This document shows positions 1 through 13,404 of a stretch of DNA of 64,000 nt, in pieces (the stretch's first letter is position 1; every line of letters begins with the position of its first letter). The translations under genes and the position numbers were made by a program. The notes beneath the pieces were generated by a model. The model was not told the DNA's origin, searched no databases, and saw only the letters and a list, made by a program, of their open reading frames with translations. The stretch is from Apostichopus japonicus. Lineage: Eukaryota > Echinodermata > Holothuroidea > Aspidochirotida > Stichopodidae. The DNA lies in contig NC_092583.1 of assembly GCF_037975245.1 (NCBI RefSeq), forward strand, positions 12,363,764 to 12,427,763, written 5' to 3'.

Positions 1-1595
1 GTTCCAAATTTATGCCAACCGAATTAACATAGTTTAAGGCAGGTCAGACCATGGAGGTAAAACAGATACCTACCTACTGATATGGTCAACATTTCACCGA
101 GCTTTTTACAGGCTAGTCTAACGTAAATGGTTGGCATTCCGCTATACATCATCATGTACGGTAGTGTCATCGCTAAATTTAGATTTTGGTACAAAAGTTT
201 ATATAGCCTAGCCTAGCATAAACATGTAGCATAGGGCTATTATATAACGTTATGCTCATTCAAGCTTGAACATAGGCTGCAGGGTCAAGCCTGGACACAT
301 TGGCAAGAGTGGGCTATACTTCCATGAAAGTAGGCTATGCCAGTAGGTGTAGTGTGTAGACTACAACGTCTAAGCCTCAGTATCATGGTTTTTGTTGCTA
401 CCATTGTAGCAGTAGCATGGTGGGCTCATAATCGAGACACTTATGGATTTGATCAACAATACATATCAAGGAAAAATTTAAATCACTCAACTAAGCATTT
501 TTCATGTGTAGTTCCTCAGAAATGTAATGATCTCAATTGAGCAGAAGTTGACCACAACATGTCTGCCGTGTCAAGTTCTTTCATACCCCGAAATTGACAC
601 ATTTGTCAATAAGCAAAGTTATGTAAGTGTACATCCATTGACTCTGGGTTATGTTTGCTACAGGTACAGTAAACTCTGAGCCTCTAAGCTAGGTCAGGTC
701 CCAGAGAGTAGTGGTATCATGTTAAGGTAATTTTGGTTATTTTTGGGCAGAGGGTGTTAAAAGCTTAAAGAAAACCCACAATTTGATCAGCACATAGCTG
801 AAATGGATTCAAGCATAAAATATGTTACTCTGCTTCACTGCAAAAAAGTTTAGGTTGCCTTCTGTATCGTTGGCTAGTAATATTTGAAGGTGTATCAATT
901 ACGAAGGTGCGTCAATTACGAAGCCCTTTTCTTTACCAGTGAAATAGGGTTTTCATTATGTGAAAGTTACTCACTTTTTAATGGAAGCTGCAGAAATACT
1001 GTATATTTGCAACAAAACAAAAGTATGATGCGGTTTAACAGTGATTATATAGTTTGTGAAATTTCTATCAAAATACAGCCTGTTAAAATGTGCAATATAA
1101 TTTTAGTAAATTATATTGAAACTAACTGTGGGCCTTAAAAACATTCAACACAAAATTTATAAATGTCCCATGTAAACTAATCCTGCAAGGCTGCAAAATG
1201 TTGTGCAAAATTGGCAATTTGACACAATGGTTTAAAAAATATATATATTGTACAGCAGTTCATGTGTACAGAACCATGAAATTTTCAGTATTTTATGTAA
1301 AAAGCAAAATTCATAAACTTCAAAACTGCTACTGTACACAAAATGTGTACAATATGATATTCCCTGAAATTGGCCGCATATATTTTTTAATATCAGCAAA
1401 GAGAAAATTTAGTAGTTAGTCTAAATGGGGAATCCAACCGACAGTAAGCCTTTTTATATATTTCTCTGTACATTTTCTTTTTGAAGATTTTGATTCAGAG
1501 CTAAAAGATACAGAGAAGCAGTTGTAGAGGTCATCTACTGTACAGGACTTACTCCTTCCTTTCCGTTGGAATTTTGCAGAGATTGAAAACCAAAG
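1..1595. other. 5' flank of the SPFH-like gene, no gene recognised
   Basis: AT-rich sequence with only short chance ORFs and no recognisable protein. It presumably holds the promoter and 5' UTR of the gene starting at 1596, but I see no convincing TATA box or initiator that fixes the transcription start. Confidence 0.4.
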
Positions 1596-4500
1596 ATGGC
1601 TGATAAGAAGCAAGTGATCATCTTTTGGTTAACCTTAGCAGGTATAGCAGCTTTACTACTAGTCATAATGTTGCCAAGATCCTTCAAAGGAGTGGAATTT
1701 GATGAGGTACGTATTCGTAAAACAAAACAAAAAATATGGCTCTCTTTGTTGGTAAACTTGAAGTTGAAAATTCTTTGAGGATGGCAGTAAAAATGCTTCA
1801 AAGTTATAGTTTTAAAAGCATGAGTGACCAATTCTTTGACTATATATATATTTTTTCTTTCAGGGGGGGGGGGTGAAGGGGTGCAGTATTTACTGTATCT
1901 ACTGCATATATTTTTACATTTGTTAACTTATGTGTTCAAGTTTTCATTTAATAACAAGGACTGTCATATTACAGTAATTTGTATTTTGAATCAGTGGTTG
2001 TGGGAGATATTTGCAATTTTAACGACAAATTGGCGACGGGGAACGTCATCAGACTGGATTAAATTATGGCGTTATTTTATCAGTCTCAAAATATAGCCTA
2101 CTGTATATCTGAGTGGAAATTAAAAGGAAAAAAAAAGAAGGATAAGGAGGGGGGGGGATATAAGAAACTACTTTAGGAGTATTACTGTAGCTAGGTTAAA
2201 ATCACATTTTGAACTTTTTACAAAGCATGCTTCATGACCCAAAAAAAGTTGCCGTTAATTAGGAAACCTGGTGCAAGAGAAGTGCTGCTTTGTTTACAAT
2301 CGTAATCCATATACATATTTCAACCTTTCTCACAGTTTGGGTTCAAACGTCGTAAGGCCTCAGGGAGAGTTGATACCACAGAGGTCTTCATGGGTGGCAG
2401 GTACTACATTGGAATCACTTTCGATTTCAAAAAATTTCCCGCAGATGCCCACTTTGTAGAGTTTTACGATCTGGCAGTGTTTACCAGTGACCGTCTTGAG
2501 GTGAGCTGCTGTAGCTAGCAATTTAATGCTAGAACTATAAATCTGGTTTGACATTGGTATCTAGGGAAACTGTGTTTTATCCAGTGGCAAGTTGGAGGTG
2601 ATTTCTTCTTCTGATGGATGAGTGTCTCTTCATGCCCATTGGTGGGGGAGAAGGGGGGTGACGCTAGGGGTGGGAACATCGGAGGGTTGTGTACAGTAGT
2701 ATCACCATTTAACATGCCAACCTCCTGTATGATATAATTGTCTTATCAATTAGTCAATACTGATTATAGTGAGACAGGTCTTGCTGATAACTATTTCAAT
2801 GGCCGATGGAATCGACTGTAGTCACCAATGTGACTCTTCACATGAGGAATTTTTACCTGATTGCAAGAACGATGAACAGGGTTAGCAAATTCCCCTGGAG
2901 CTATTGTAATTTTCTGAGCTTTGAAATATTTCTATCCCCCAAATTATGGTAAAAATTCAGTCACTAATTTAGCTTATCTCTCTGTGTAACCTTTTTCTTC
3001 TTTTTCTTAGATGCATAGTCCCAACTTTTCTGACAGCTTTTATTTTTCTAAACCAAGGGATTATTCTGATACCATTCAGAAGTATGAATGAAACATGGTT
3101 TATCTGTGGTCTATACATGCATCATGCTCCCTCATCAATACAAAAAGTAGCCCTTAACATATATATTTAAATATAAAGTTCCTATTCTGTTTTCATGATA
3201 AAACCACATATATAACAAAATGCAGTGATCACATTTATCTGCTTGGATAGCATTTTTCTTTTTTGTGATGAGAAATTTCTTTGGGTAGAATGATATTTAT
3301 AACATAAATTCCAATAAATTATAATCAATTTTTTTTATATTTCAAAATAGGTCAACTTGGACTGCGCATTTCAATACTTTCTGAGGTTGGAGGACTTAGC
3401 CTTACTGCACGACACATACGACTTGCAGTACAAGGATATCTTAGAGAAGAACGCTCTGGATGCCATCAAGAGTTCTGTGACACAGTTCAGTACCAGGGAC
3501 TTTGGAACCATCAGGGACGAGATAGAAGAAACCCTCTTTCGCGCCGTGAGGTCCCGTCTTGGAGGCCTCTGCTGTCCTCTCTGGTGTGACCGACCCGGAG
3601 GTAAGAAATTACAATCAATGGTTTATTTCACTAGAGATCACTCATTGGGCCACATCATAGTTAATTTTGGGGGGGGGGGAGGAGGGGGGGTAAAAGTGAC
3701 CAAAGGTGACATCTGGATGTAGCACCCTACAGTTATAACTGTAGCCATAGTTTGATAGTAAGATCCCAAATTAGAATCAATGATTTTTTGCTAGAGATCA
3801 CCTCATGGGCCACATCATAGTTCTTTTCTTGGGGGGGTGGGGGTGTAAAAGTGATGAAAGGTGACATCTGGATGTAGTTGACTACAGTTATGACTGAAGC
3901 CATAGTTTGATCAGTACTCATGTGCGATGTCTTTCTGCCTGATATAACCATGGTATCTAGCGGAAGAGCTGAGCAAATTTGCTGGGTTTCTTTTTCTCGG
4001 GTAAAACTTACCCAATATCTACGAGGAGTACTCCGTCGTCTGTTTCATTACAGGTACTAGCACAGATGGTTTGCAAGAAATGCCCCAAAAAAAATCTGAC
4101 AGATTTTCCAATCCAGCTTAAAGTAATGTACACTTGGCCCATTAAACTGTTGAAGTCCAAATGTAATGCCATTTGTCTACTTTCTACATGCTCGTGGTGG
4201 GTTAGGCTGAACAACCAACAGGATGCCATTAAGTCCAGAATAAATTCCTTTAGCATAATAAACTGGAGACATTTGCAGTGTTTTCTTAATATTCGCCCCT
4301 TTACAACCATGACTTGGCACTAGGCTTTATTCCTATCTACTGTGTGTGAAAACGATCCCTTGTCAATTAATCGAGCGTTAAACAGGTCAACAAGATTCCT
4401 TATCCACTGTGTTGTGCTTCATTAAACAACGTTATCGGTATTTCCCGCTGATAAGGCAAGATTTTTTGATTCGATCACTTTTTGAAGGCATGTGTAACCT

Positions 4501-5885
4501 CACCGCATGCATCTCCCAAGAGGAATGCGGAGTGGATGATCTCGGCCTGTTTGCGAGCGTCAGATTCTTCCAGCTGTTGTTTGTGGATATTCCAGACGAC
4601 GTCATCAGTCGCAACCTCCTGACCCTGACCCAGCTGGAGGACGGAGAGAGGGAAGAGTACATTCAGGACGCCCAGTTAGTCCAGATCCAAACGGAAAAAA
4701 TGGTGAGTCGAAGAGATCTCAGGAGATCTCCTTATGAATTTTACGATTCGAACCTATTTATTGGGGGGGGGGGCTATTTTAGCTGGTGCTTTTGATCAAG
4801 GTTATTGCTTACATAGTGCTCAAAACACCCTGTTGTCTTCTCTGCTTGAAAGAGCGAAATACATGATTTTTCATCAGGAGGCATCATAAAAAGGATGATA
4901 GTGCTAAAGCGAAAAGCTTTTTGTCAACAAGACCTACTTTTGGTGAAGATGAACTCAATTGTATGGTTCAGGCTTTTTTTTTTTTTCTTTTTTTTTCGGG
5001 GCATGCGCACCCAAACGAATGCATGTGAATTGATGATGCAGCAGGTGTCTGTTTAAAGGGTGTGGAGACTCGCACAAAAAGAAAGTCTAATGCCAGTAAT
5101 TTGACCTAGATTCGAATGAGGTGTCACAGAAGTGTTACACACCACCATCGATCCCAGAAAATACACACACTGCTTGTTACCATCGGTAATTAGACACTAG
5201 TGTACAGTCAGTACATACAGCTGCGGTCAATACCCACAGCGCAGTGTGCAACCAATACAGCAATGGACATCTCAGGTCCAGCTAAAGATAACAAGGTATC
5301 ACGTTTCATTACTGTACTGTTTGCATTTTGTAGCGACACAAACAAATCGTCACTTGCAAGCAAAGGAAAGTTAACTTTTCCAGATGACCGCACCCGGTTT
5401 TGGTGGAGTCTTCAATGCCTTTAACTTGCCTGACATTTTTACAAACTTATGGATTGTGGGAATGGAAACTTAGCAACTCTATTTTTTGTGATCGTTATCT
5501 TCACAGCATCTGTTTACCGTGTGATATGTTAATGGTATGGTTGTATAATTAAAAAAAGAAACTTGAATGTGTGGCAGTCAAAATACCTATGCCTCTTGTT
5601 GTCGACATTATTCCAAAGGTGCAAGACACTCAGAACAAGGCCTCTGAGTTATCCCAAAATGCAACAGCTCAGTCCAACCTCATACGCGCCAGAGCTGTCG
5701 CAGAGGCGCAGGCGATAGTGGAAGGCGCCCACAGTCAAGGTTTGGCGTTAATGTTTAGTACACTGAACATCACCACGCAGGAGCAGAAGGCCTCTCTGAA
5801 TTACCTAAGGACACTGAGAGATCACCAAGATCTTTACATGAGTATCAATTTCAATTCCTTAGTCAACACAGCTGGTTTTAATTAA
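1596..5885 (+). CDS. SPFH/prohibitin-like membrane protein, 5 exons, 335 aa
   Basis: Exons 1596-1706, 2336-2500, 3351-3600, 4488-4702 and 5619-5885 join in phase (1,008 nt with stop) at GT-AG junctions. Seen: an N-terminal hydrophobic anchor at about residues 8-27, followed by a basic FGFKRRKAS segment; then an alternating beta/alpha region from about residue 45 that includes VFTSDRLEVNLDCAFQYFLR and continues into EKNALDAIKSSVTQFSTRDF. It ends in an Ala/Gln/Glu-rich helix at about 265-290 (RARAVAEAQAIVEGAHSQGL). This order is the one known for SPFH (stomatin/prohibitin/flotillin) proteins, which oligomerise on membranes. An insert at about 170-195 carries five Cys (GLCCPLWC and CNLTAC). The exon 4 acceptor (TTTTGAAG) is weak and is the least certain junction. 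A MITE lies in intron 4. It is not clearly any named subfamily; function is unknown. Confidence 0.8.
3630..3930. repeat. ~160-bp tandem duplication in intron 3
   Basis: The block with GGGCCACATCATAG at 3647 recurs at 3807. Both copies continue through a poly-G run into AAGGTGACATCTGGATGTAG and a CATAGTTTGAT end. The copies are diverged and non-coding. Confidence 0.75.
5053..5424 (+). mobile_element. TTAA-flanked MITE, copy 1 (intron 4 of the SPFH-like gene)
   Basis: A body of about 364 bp (5057-5420) lies between TTAA at 5053-5056 and TTAA at 5421-5424. Ends are inverted: AGGGTGTGGAGACTCG on the left against AGGCATTGAAGACTCC read inward from the right. A homologous copy in the opposite orientation lies at 49576-49934, also between TTAA. 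Shared internal blocks include CATCGATCCCAGAAAATACA (5146 onward) and AGTTAACTTTTCC near the right end. It has no coding capacity. TTAA target duplications are known for piggyBac and Kolobok; which one mobilised this element is not shown. Confidence 0.75.
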
Positions 5886-6590
5886 AGAAAATAGAACTTT
5901 CTTGATGTTTCAAGTGTAGAGGCTGAATCTACTTGAAAACGAAAGGTTTGTCATGGAACTATAACTGGTGTTTTGCTGATAGCATAATACCTACTTTCAA
6001 CAGCTGGTATGAAATGTTGTTTAGCATCCAAAGTAAATGAATTTGGGGCCAGGGGGTGGGGGGGAGTGTAAACAGTGTCTAGGAGAGGGGGGTTAGGTGT
6101 AGTTAGCATAAAAATTATTGCACATATCACACTGAATAGTGAAGAAGTGACAATTTTATTTCGAAAATATCGTTGGGAATGGAACAGAGGAGGAGGGTGG
6201 TGTGATGATGGTGTGTTGGGCATTTTGTCAAATCGAGGTATGTATTCTTCATGGATGACAGTAAGTTATACAAGGTATGCACTCAGGGTTTTACTGTTAG
6301 TGAAATTTAAAAGCAATAAGGTCTTTCAATACTTTCAAATTATTCAAAGAAATACCAAATTTGGCATGGGATTATTGACATCAACATATTCCCCCCCTCG
6401 CAAAAATGAAACAAGCCCCCACCCCCACCCCACACCCCCTTCTTTAAACCAGAAAACTATTCATCAGGGCATATAAACCAAGGATTGGGAGGCATTACGT
6501 CAATTTAATGGGAACTAAATGGGCGGGTCGTTGCCAATATCTGGAGAATATTGCGCAATGCACATCTTGAAGTAAAGAATAATAAAAAAT
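5886..6590 (+). other. 3' flank/UTR of the SPFH-like gene
   Basis: Non-coding sequence after the stop at 5883-5885. It contains G- and C-homopolymer runs. AATAAA at 6581-6586 is the best poly(A) signal candidate, about 700 nt after the stop and just before the next MITE. Transcript end is inferred only. Confidence 0.35.
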
Positions 6591-6595
6591 TTGTA

Positions 6596-7006
6596 TTAAG
6601 GCCCGGTATCACTATACAGATTTTTTATCGGAATACTATCCGATTTTCCCGGAGGAATCGAAACAGCCTGTTTTCCGTTCGGGTCTTCTAGCCACAGTGA
6701 TAAAGGACCTGATTTGCTATCTGTTGAGCCATTCCGATGTGGAATAGCCCTCTCCTAACTTTTGATATTGACTCCGTTTCCTTTTATCGGATAGCTATCC
6801 GATTTCTCTTCCAATTTTTATCGTTTTTCGATGTGACGTCACTTCAGAATGTAGTCAGTTCTAGAACCCCTCAGATTTGAAGTAGGTATTCCAATATTCC
6901 ACTGCATTCATTACATTCACTACCACAAACCTCACTCTTCGGCCTAAAATCGGAAAAATCGGACCGTATTCCGATAAAATATCGCTGTAGTGTGACCGGG
7001 CCTTAA
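6596..7006. mobile_element. TTAA-flanked MITE with ~45-bp terminal inverted repeats
   Basis: The 403-bp body (6600-7002) is flanked by TTAA at 6596-6599 and 7003-7006. The left end GGCCCGGTATCACTATACAG matches the reverse complement of the right end GGCCCGGTCACACTACAGCG, and the match continues through TTATCGGAATAC and TCCGATTTT on both sides. Inside is an 18-bp perfect palindrome, ATCGGATAGCTATCCGAT, at 6786-6803. There is no ORF, so it is non-autonomous. It is unrelated in sequence to the MITE at 5053. Confidence 0.85.
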
Positions 7007-7399
7007 GACTATTATTTTAGCAATAGAGCAAGATAAGATCATGGCAGTTTGGCTTTGCGCACTACACACACAATGTATGGGTGTGTATGTGTTAATTTGT
7101 TTGAACCTCTAGCTATGTGTAGCTTAATGTTCCCCTTTCAAGGGGAATCGTGATACACACCTGACCACGGTAACAGTCATGGTCTCGATGCAAGGAGACT
7201 GGGGGTGAGAGGGCATCAGTCGATTTGTTATTTTGGTGCCCAGGTTCTTTCCTGGGTGACTTTTCTTATAAACTACCTCTAGCCTTTAGTTATTGCATGA
7301 ACGATTGTCCTTGACTTTGAAACTGCTAGGCAATAGATTGAGAAAATGTATGAGACTTTACTGTAACATCTCTGTAACAGTGCAGTCTTGTAAATCATC

Positions 7400-7745
7400 T
7401 TCATTAGTTTGAGCGATAATCAATTTTTGTTCACACCCCCCCCCCCCCATGGGACAATTTGTTAAGTCTTGTGTAAACATTTTCTTTGTCATGTTATATT
7501 ATAGAACTAACCACATTTTGCATATGGACAGAAATATATAAAATTAACCTAGTAACAAAGTTTTCACCTTTGTAACATTATTTGAGCCATGATCAATATT
7601 TGATCCCACCCCCCCATTATTCGGACATTGTGTTAAGTCTTGTGTAAATATTTTCTTGTCATGTTATATTATAGAACTAACCACACTTTGTATATGGACA
7701 GAAGTGTATTGAATTATTAATCTAGTAACGAAAAGTTTTTACCTT
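7400..7745. repeat. ~171-bp tandem duplication
   Basis: GTTAAGTCTTGTGTAAA at 7461 recurs at 7632. Both copies hold the block GTTATATTATAGAACTAACC and are preceded by a poly-C run. Non-coding. Confidence 0.75.
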
Positions 7746-10700
7746 AACAAAACAAAAGGTAGAAATGGCATGTGCGATATTGTCAAAAGAAAATTATTTT
7801 GCTTTTATCATATAAATTTTTTCAAACGTAGTAACGTACAATACACCAGGTCTTTCTCCCCTCAGTAGGTTTCAATGCAAGTTGTTACCTTGTTCCATCA
7901 AGTTGTGTTATGAATTACCACACAGCTCATTGTAGACCCACCCAAGGGTTGGGTTTATTTCAGCAAGATCAAGTTTTTTGGTGGGGCTTACATTTAAACA
8001 ACAGTTTCGTGTCCCAGTGATACATCTTACGAGTATCGCAGCATCATTTCACTCCCCCGATAACGAGCGTTATCCGAGACAAGCATGTTTAAAGAAATGA
8101 GAAAAAAGTCATATAATGGTTTGACAAATCAGGTATTTAACCTTTTTTTTTTTATTCTCTCATCAAACATTTGAAACATTTTCAAGAGGGAGAGATAATA
8201 TGATTTCTGAGAGCACCCTCATCATCAGTTGCAAACAGAAAGAAAATGGAAAAAAAAAAATGAAAAATAATTTGGTTATTATAAAAATACTTTTTTAATC
8301 TGGTGCTTAGGACCATTTAATATTTAAAGATTTTTTCCTGTACATGTGACAGCTGGTCGTCGTGATCAAGATTTGAATCTTTTTATAATAACAATAACCC
8401 ATTTAATTTGATTATTTGGGAGAGACAATTAATTACTCAGGTTTCCAGTTCCAAAAATAGTTAGGCAATTGTTTCTTCGTTTTTAACAACAACACACTCA
8501 GAGACAAAACAAATTTTTCCTTTATATTTTTGTTTTGCAGTAAATGTTGTAAGTTTATATTTTGGCATTAATTATCAGCAAGAAGTCTTTAAGGCACATT
8601 GTTTTCATGCTTACACAAGGAAATTTTCTATTCTGGATAATCAAAGAAAATATGGAGGGTAAAACATTCAACTACTTTTGAAGAACTTTGTTGTGTGAAA
8701 TTTATAAATATCATTGTAATATATATCTTGACATTTGTGTCGGTGTTAGGTATCAATCAATTAATTACAATGGCATTAAATAATTAATTTCTAATTTATA
8801 TATATCTCATTTGATAAAACAGTCTGGGAGATTTGCTTGATTGCAAGCAAATCTCTAGCCAATTTGATTGAACTTATTTGAAATGATCAATTTATGATTT
8901 ATTGATATCTCATTTTTTATATCATGGTTTTTAGGCAAACTGAAAGGTTTCCTTTTCTTAGGAAACTCTTCAGTTGTGAAATATTTGCGTCTCATATCAA
9001 ACGTTGCGATTGAACGCTATTATAAACTGTCACAGTGACATAACCCACTATATAGCAGCATACATGAAATATTCACTGTTAAGTAATATGGTTTATGCAA
9101 ATTACCATATTGCTGCCTCGTGAATTAATCTTCCTACGAGAAGGATTTCAAGACAAATGTTGAAGCACAAATTTGAGCGACCAGTGCTGAAACCTGGATT
9201 AGTACCAATGACCGGTACGTGACCCCATTCGGGACACATCGTGGCCGGGACACATCAGGACACCTTGTGACACATCATGACCGGGTGTCAGTTTGATTGT
9301 CATGTAAATGCATGAGCAGTAGAATCATTGAAAGGCATTGGTGCTATAGTACCTAATTAATTTTGTAATGAAGAAACAAGCACAAAACATACTGCTGTTG
9401 CCTTCATGTGCCTGTCAATAATTTTATAATTATTTATTAATTAATTAATATAATTTCCACATGCTGGTAATATATTTTTGAAACTGGAATCTTCTTAGTA
9501 GTGTGACTCAGGTTTCAACAAGTCTTTCTTTGTACTAACTTTTTCTATATGTTTAATTTACAAACATGTACTGTTATTCTTATCCGTAACCAAAAAAATA
9601 TATAAATAAAAGTGAACATATATGGAATCAAAGGTTTTTCGTATTGTTTCTTGTCTCCAAAATCCCCGAAGGCACTCTCGATATCTTCAAAAGTTCTTTC
9701 ATAAGTACACGTCAGAAAAGTTGCTTGATGTAAGCATTTTTTTTTTGTGAAAATGTTCAAAAGACCTTCCATAATTACATATTTCCAGCATATTTTCTTG
9801 TTATTTCTTAAAAAGTAACATAAACCTGATTGATGCATTTAACCAGGCCTTTTGTCGTTCACATCAATTTTGTTCGGAGTTGGTAAGATCAATAGTGAAT
9901 GAACATCAAATTCATATCAACTAAGGCTGCAAAAAATGTATAATATTTCTTAAAATTGACAGCATCTTATGCAGTGCTTCCATTCTTAGCCTCTAAGAGA
10001 AATTGTCTGGCAGAAACGAAAAACTACACAGCAGCCCAAAGAGCACTTCATGGTAAATTGAAGAAAAAGAATCTCAAATTTTGGAAGACTTAAAATGAAA
10101 AAAATGAGAATAATAATTCCATTCTCAGAAGATGGGATGAAATGTCAAACAGAATCACTTGTGATTTCAGTACACCCTGACAAAAGCATAGCAGGTTATC
10201 AAGGTTTGCGTAACTCCAAAACACCCTTTTTACAAAGTTCACTGACTTCGGTATTAACAAGATATTTTATACCCGATACAATACTTGGCCTAAAACAGTT
10301 CAATATATTTACTTGACACAAACAAATTTGATCTATGAGTAGGATAACAAAATGAGTTGTTTTGTTCAGCAACAGTTGTTACTGGCCTCCCTGCCCATCC
10401 CTCCAATAAGGTATACACACATCTAAATGTAACATTTTTTGACGGCAAAGTATATAGGTAAGAGTGTGTGAAACTAATGCCACACATAGAAAGTATGATT
10501 ATATATTGATTTTACATTTGATGTAAAAAAAAACAAAAAAATTATGACCATGGCCCTAGCTTCAATACCCATTAATGATGGTGAGAGTTGACATTTTGGC
10601 TCGACATCCTCCGACCAAAAAAAACAAAACAAAAACTTAGTTTTACATAAATAAGCGCATGTACAGTGCGTTTACAATTAGTAATAGTCACGAGAGTTGC

Positions 10701-13404
10701 AAACAATAACAAGTCAACAACAAGACAGGCAAAGTAATCAACTCCCAAAAGTAATTAAACTGTGGTGGTATTAGAAAATGATATCAACAATTTGGATGAA
10801 ATTTACCTTAAAACATTAAAGAAGATTATATGCAATATGAAATTAAACTACAATTAAATTAAATTACAAATTACTACTATTGGCACAAAAATTGTGTTGG
10901 TTGCATTTCAAAAATGTAGAATTACACAAACCCTAGGGCCCCAACCCACTGGCTACTTACTCATCTGTCTAGAAGCAGATGCATTTTACTCTGTGCATAA
11001 GCAAGAAAGAAATAATCCCACCCGCCCCCCCCCCCACTCCAACCTATTAGGAGTGATGTACTGGTATTTGCAAATTTAAAGGCAACAAAATAACTGTTTC
11101 ACCAAATGGTTTTTTTTTAAAACAATACTGTGTTTTGAGTTTTTTCTTATCATCTTTGGTAGTAACAATGAAGAACAGGCAAGTATAAACAAACAAAAAA
11201 ATTGGTACAAAATCAGTTTGGTAAATAGTGACAGAGGGACCTGAGAAAGGTTTAGTAAATCGCAGCGATATTATCGAAAGGCATGACTTGATGAAAAAGA
11301 AATATACAGCTGATGAGTTTTAATAATTTCATATTATAAAATTTAAATAACAAGTAAGAAAAAAATATAGGTGATTTTTTTAGTACATTTACACTAGTAA
11401 CTGATAGCACCTTTCCCTTGACATAATTTGGAACAATAAACCATTCTCTTACTATAAAGACGATTACATCATATCAAATATAAAAAAAAAGTAGAAGAAA
11501 GGAAATGTGGTCGTATCTTTTCGTAGGGCTGAGTTGCCACTGTCTAATCTAAGTTAGGTCAAGTGGTCTAACACCCTCCCTACCAAAATAACAGAATAAT
11601 TGTAGTCGAATCCTCTTAAGGACAACAAAGGAAAGATATTTGGCTTCGTAAACAGCTGATAAATATTTCACTCGTTCCGAACAATATTAAATCTATTAAT
11701 TTGATAAAAAAAAACAACCGTTCAAGAGTTAATACTGGAATGAACATTATTCTTCAAAATGCTTTTGTCTCCCAGAACAGATAGGGGTCATCCCCCCCAC
11801 AACCCTCTTCCCCCCCAACAACCCTTCCCACAATCAGGATAAGCCAGAAATAATTGTAATCGATTCCTCTTAAGGACAACAGAAGGAAAGATATTTGGTT
11901 TCGTAAACAGCAGATAAATATTTCACTTGTTCCGAACAATATTAAATCAGTATTTGGGGCCTAGTAATGTTCAGCCTAGTAAGTAACTCATGCTTTCCAA
12001 TGATATTTGAGGTTGATAGTATCACACCCAGAAACTGTATCTGTACTCAACATTTTTTTAAAATGGGGGAAGTGGGGGGAGTGGGGTGGGATTGGGGGGT
12101 GGATAGAAAAACAATATGCAATATAAACTTGAAACTCACACTTCAAGCATGCCTTACAAGTAAGATGTCAGAAAGAAAAAAAAAACTTTTCAACACAGCC
12201 TTAAACGATTAGTGAATAACAAAGACCAATTGCACAGAATTCTGAGGGCGGTTACATCACGAAACGTAGGCTATAAGATACCGACAACTGAGTCAAACAC
12301 AACTTTACACTAAATGACATTATAACCTAAATCAGACCAAATTTATACAGTTTCCAGACTCCATATCATTATATATATAAATAAATCATGAAAAGTAAAA
12401 ACAAAGTAAAATCGAGACAACTTGAGAAGCCAAATCCGAAAAACTTGGTACAGAGGTCCTAGCAAAATTTCTTACAGACAGATAGGCCAAAAGTTTAAAC
12501 ACGATTATATGAAACACATAATACTGACAAATACATGACAAAGCTAAATACGACAAAATTAAAGGAGAGTTCTTGGGGAGATATCGTACGAACAGATACT
12601 GCTATTTTTCTCTGACAACTAAACACAACTTAATTATTAATAATTAGTTACAAGCCTATTTGATTAAACAACACAAAAATTTCAGCTGCCAGCAAGATTT
12701 TAGACAGATAGACACGGTACAAATTGAATACAGACAATTAGACAATAGATTAAATTTAATGCTTACAAATTAATGACAAAAATTTGTTCAAAGTCTTTTT
12801 TGTCCAAAATTTCATACAGAAAGGCCATGTTAAAGTTACAGTACAACTCAGTAGGTTAAAAACGACTTTGTAATAAGTGACAAGTCTACATTAGATACAA
12901 TTTGTACAAAAATTTTATAATGATCAGCTGGTCTTTGAAGTAAAACAAAAGAAAATCATTGAGAGATTGACAGACCAAAATCGGGAGGCAAGATCCATCA
13001 AAAAAGGCAAGCAAAGAACCGTCAGTTGCAAAATTATGATGAGTTCACTTTAGTCAGATTATTTGAAGTCCATACGTTATCTTTAGCAAAAATTGTAAAT
13101 GCTATCTCTTAAAATAACTGAATTTAAGAGAAATAAAGAATAAATAGAACACAAGCATATAATGCCAACTTGAAGATCAATCAATCAGCACCTTTTTTTC
13201 ACAAATTTATAAAATATGGCTTATCAATTTAATACTGACCAAATTTGCATCAAAGAAATTGAAGGTGTTTTATTAAAGTGAAAAAAAAAAAGGAAATTAA
13301 TACCAAGGAACAAAAATATCTTTGATTTTTTTTTTCGTAATGGTCAAACCGTCCTCTCTGTCCGACAGAGGAGGCAAATTTAAAGGGGGAGGAGCTTTTT
13401 AGGT
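7746..13404. other. long non-coding stretch between the SPFH-like and anion-exchanger genes
   Basis: AT-rich sequence with microsatellite-like and homopolymer stretches and short diverged direct repeats. No protein-coding exon is recognised on either strand. The part just below 13405 is likely 3' UTR of the anion exchanger: TTTATT at 13269-13274 reads AATAAA on the - strand, about 130 nt past the stop. Confidence 0.45.
11605..11949. repeat. ~254-bp-spaced direct repeat
   Basis: A block of about 95 bp (TCCTCTTAAGGACAACA, then GATAAATATTTCACT and TTCCGAACAATATTAAATC) at about 11605-11699 recurs at about 11853-11949. The copies are close to identical; the spacer holds poly-C runs. Non-coding. 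Confidence 0.75.

Noticed and set aside
9180-9295. GGGACACATC-type short repeats
   Set aside because: Only a few irregular copies; too little to call a defined array.
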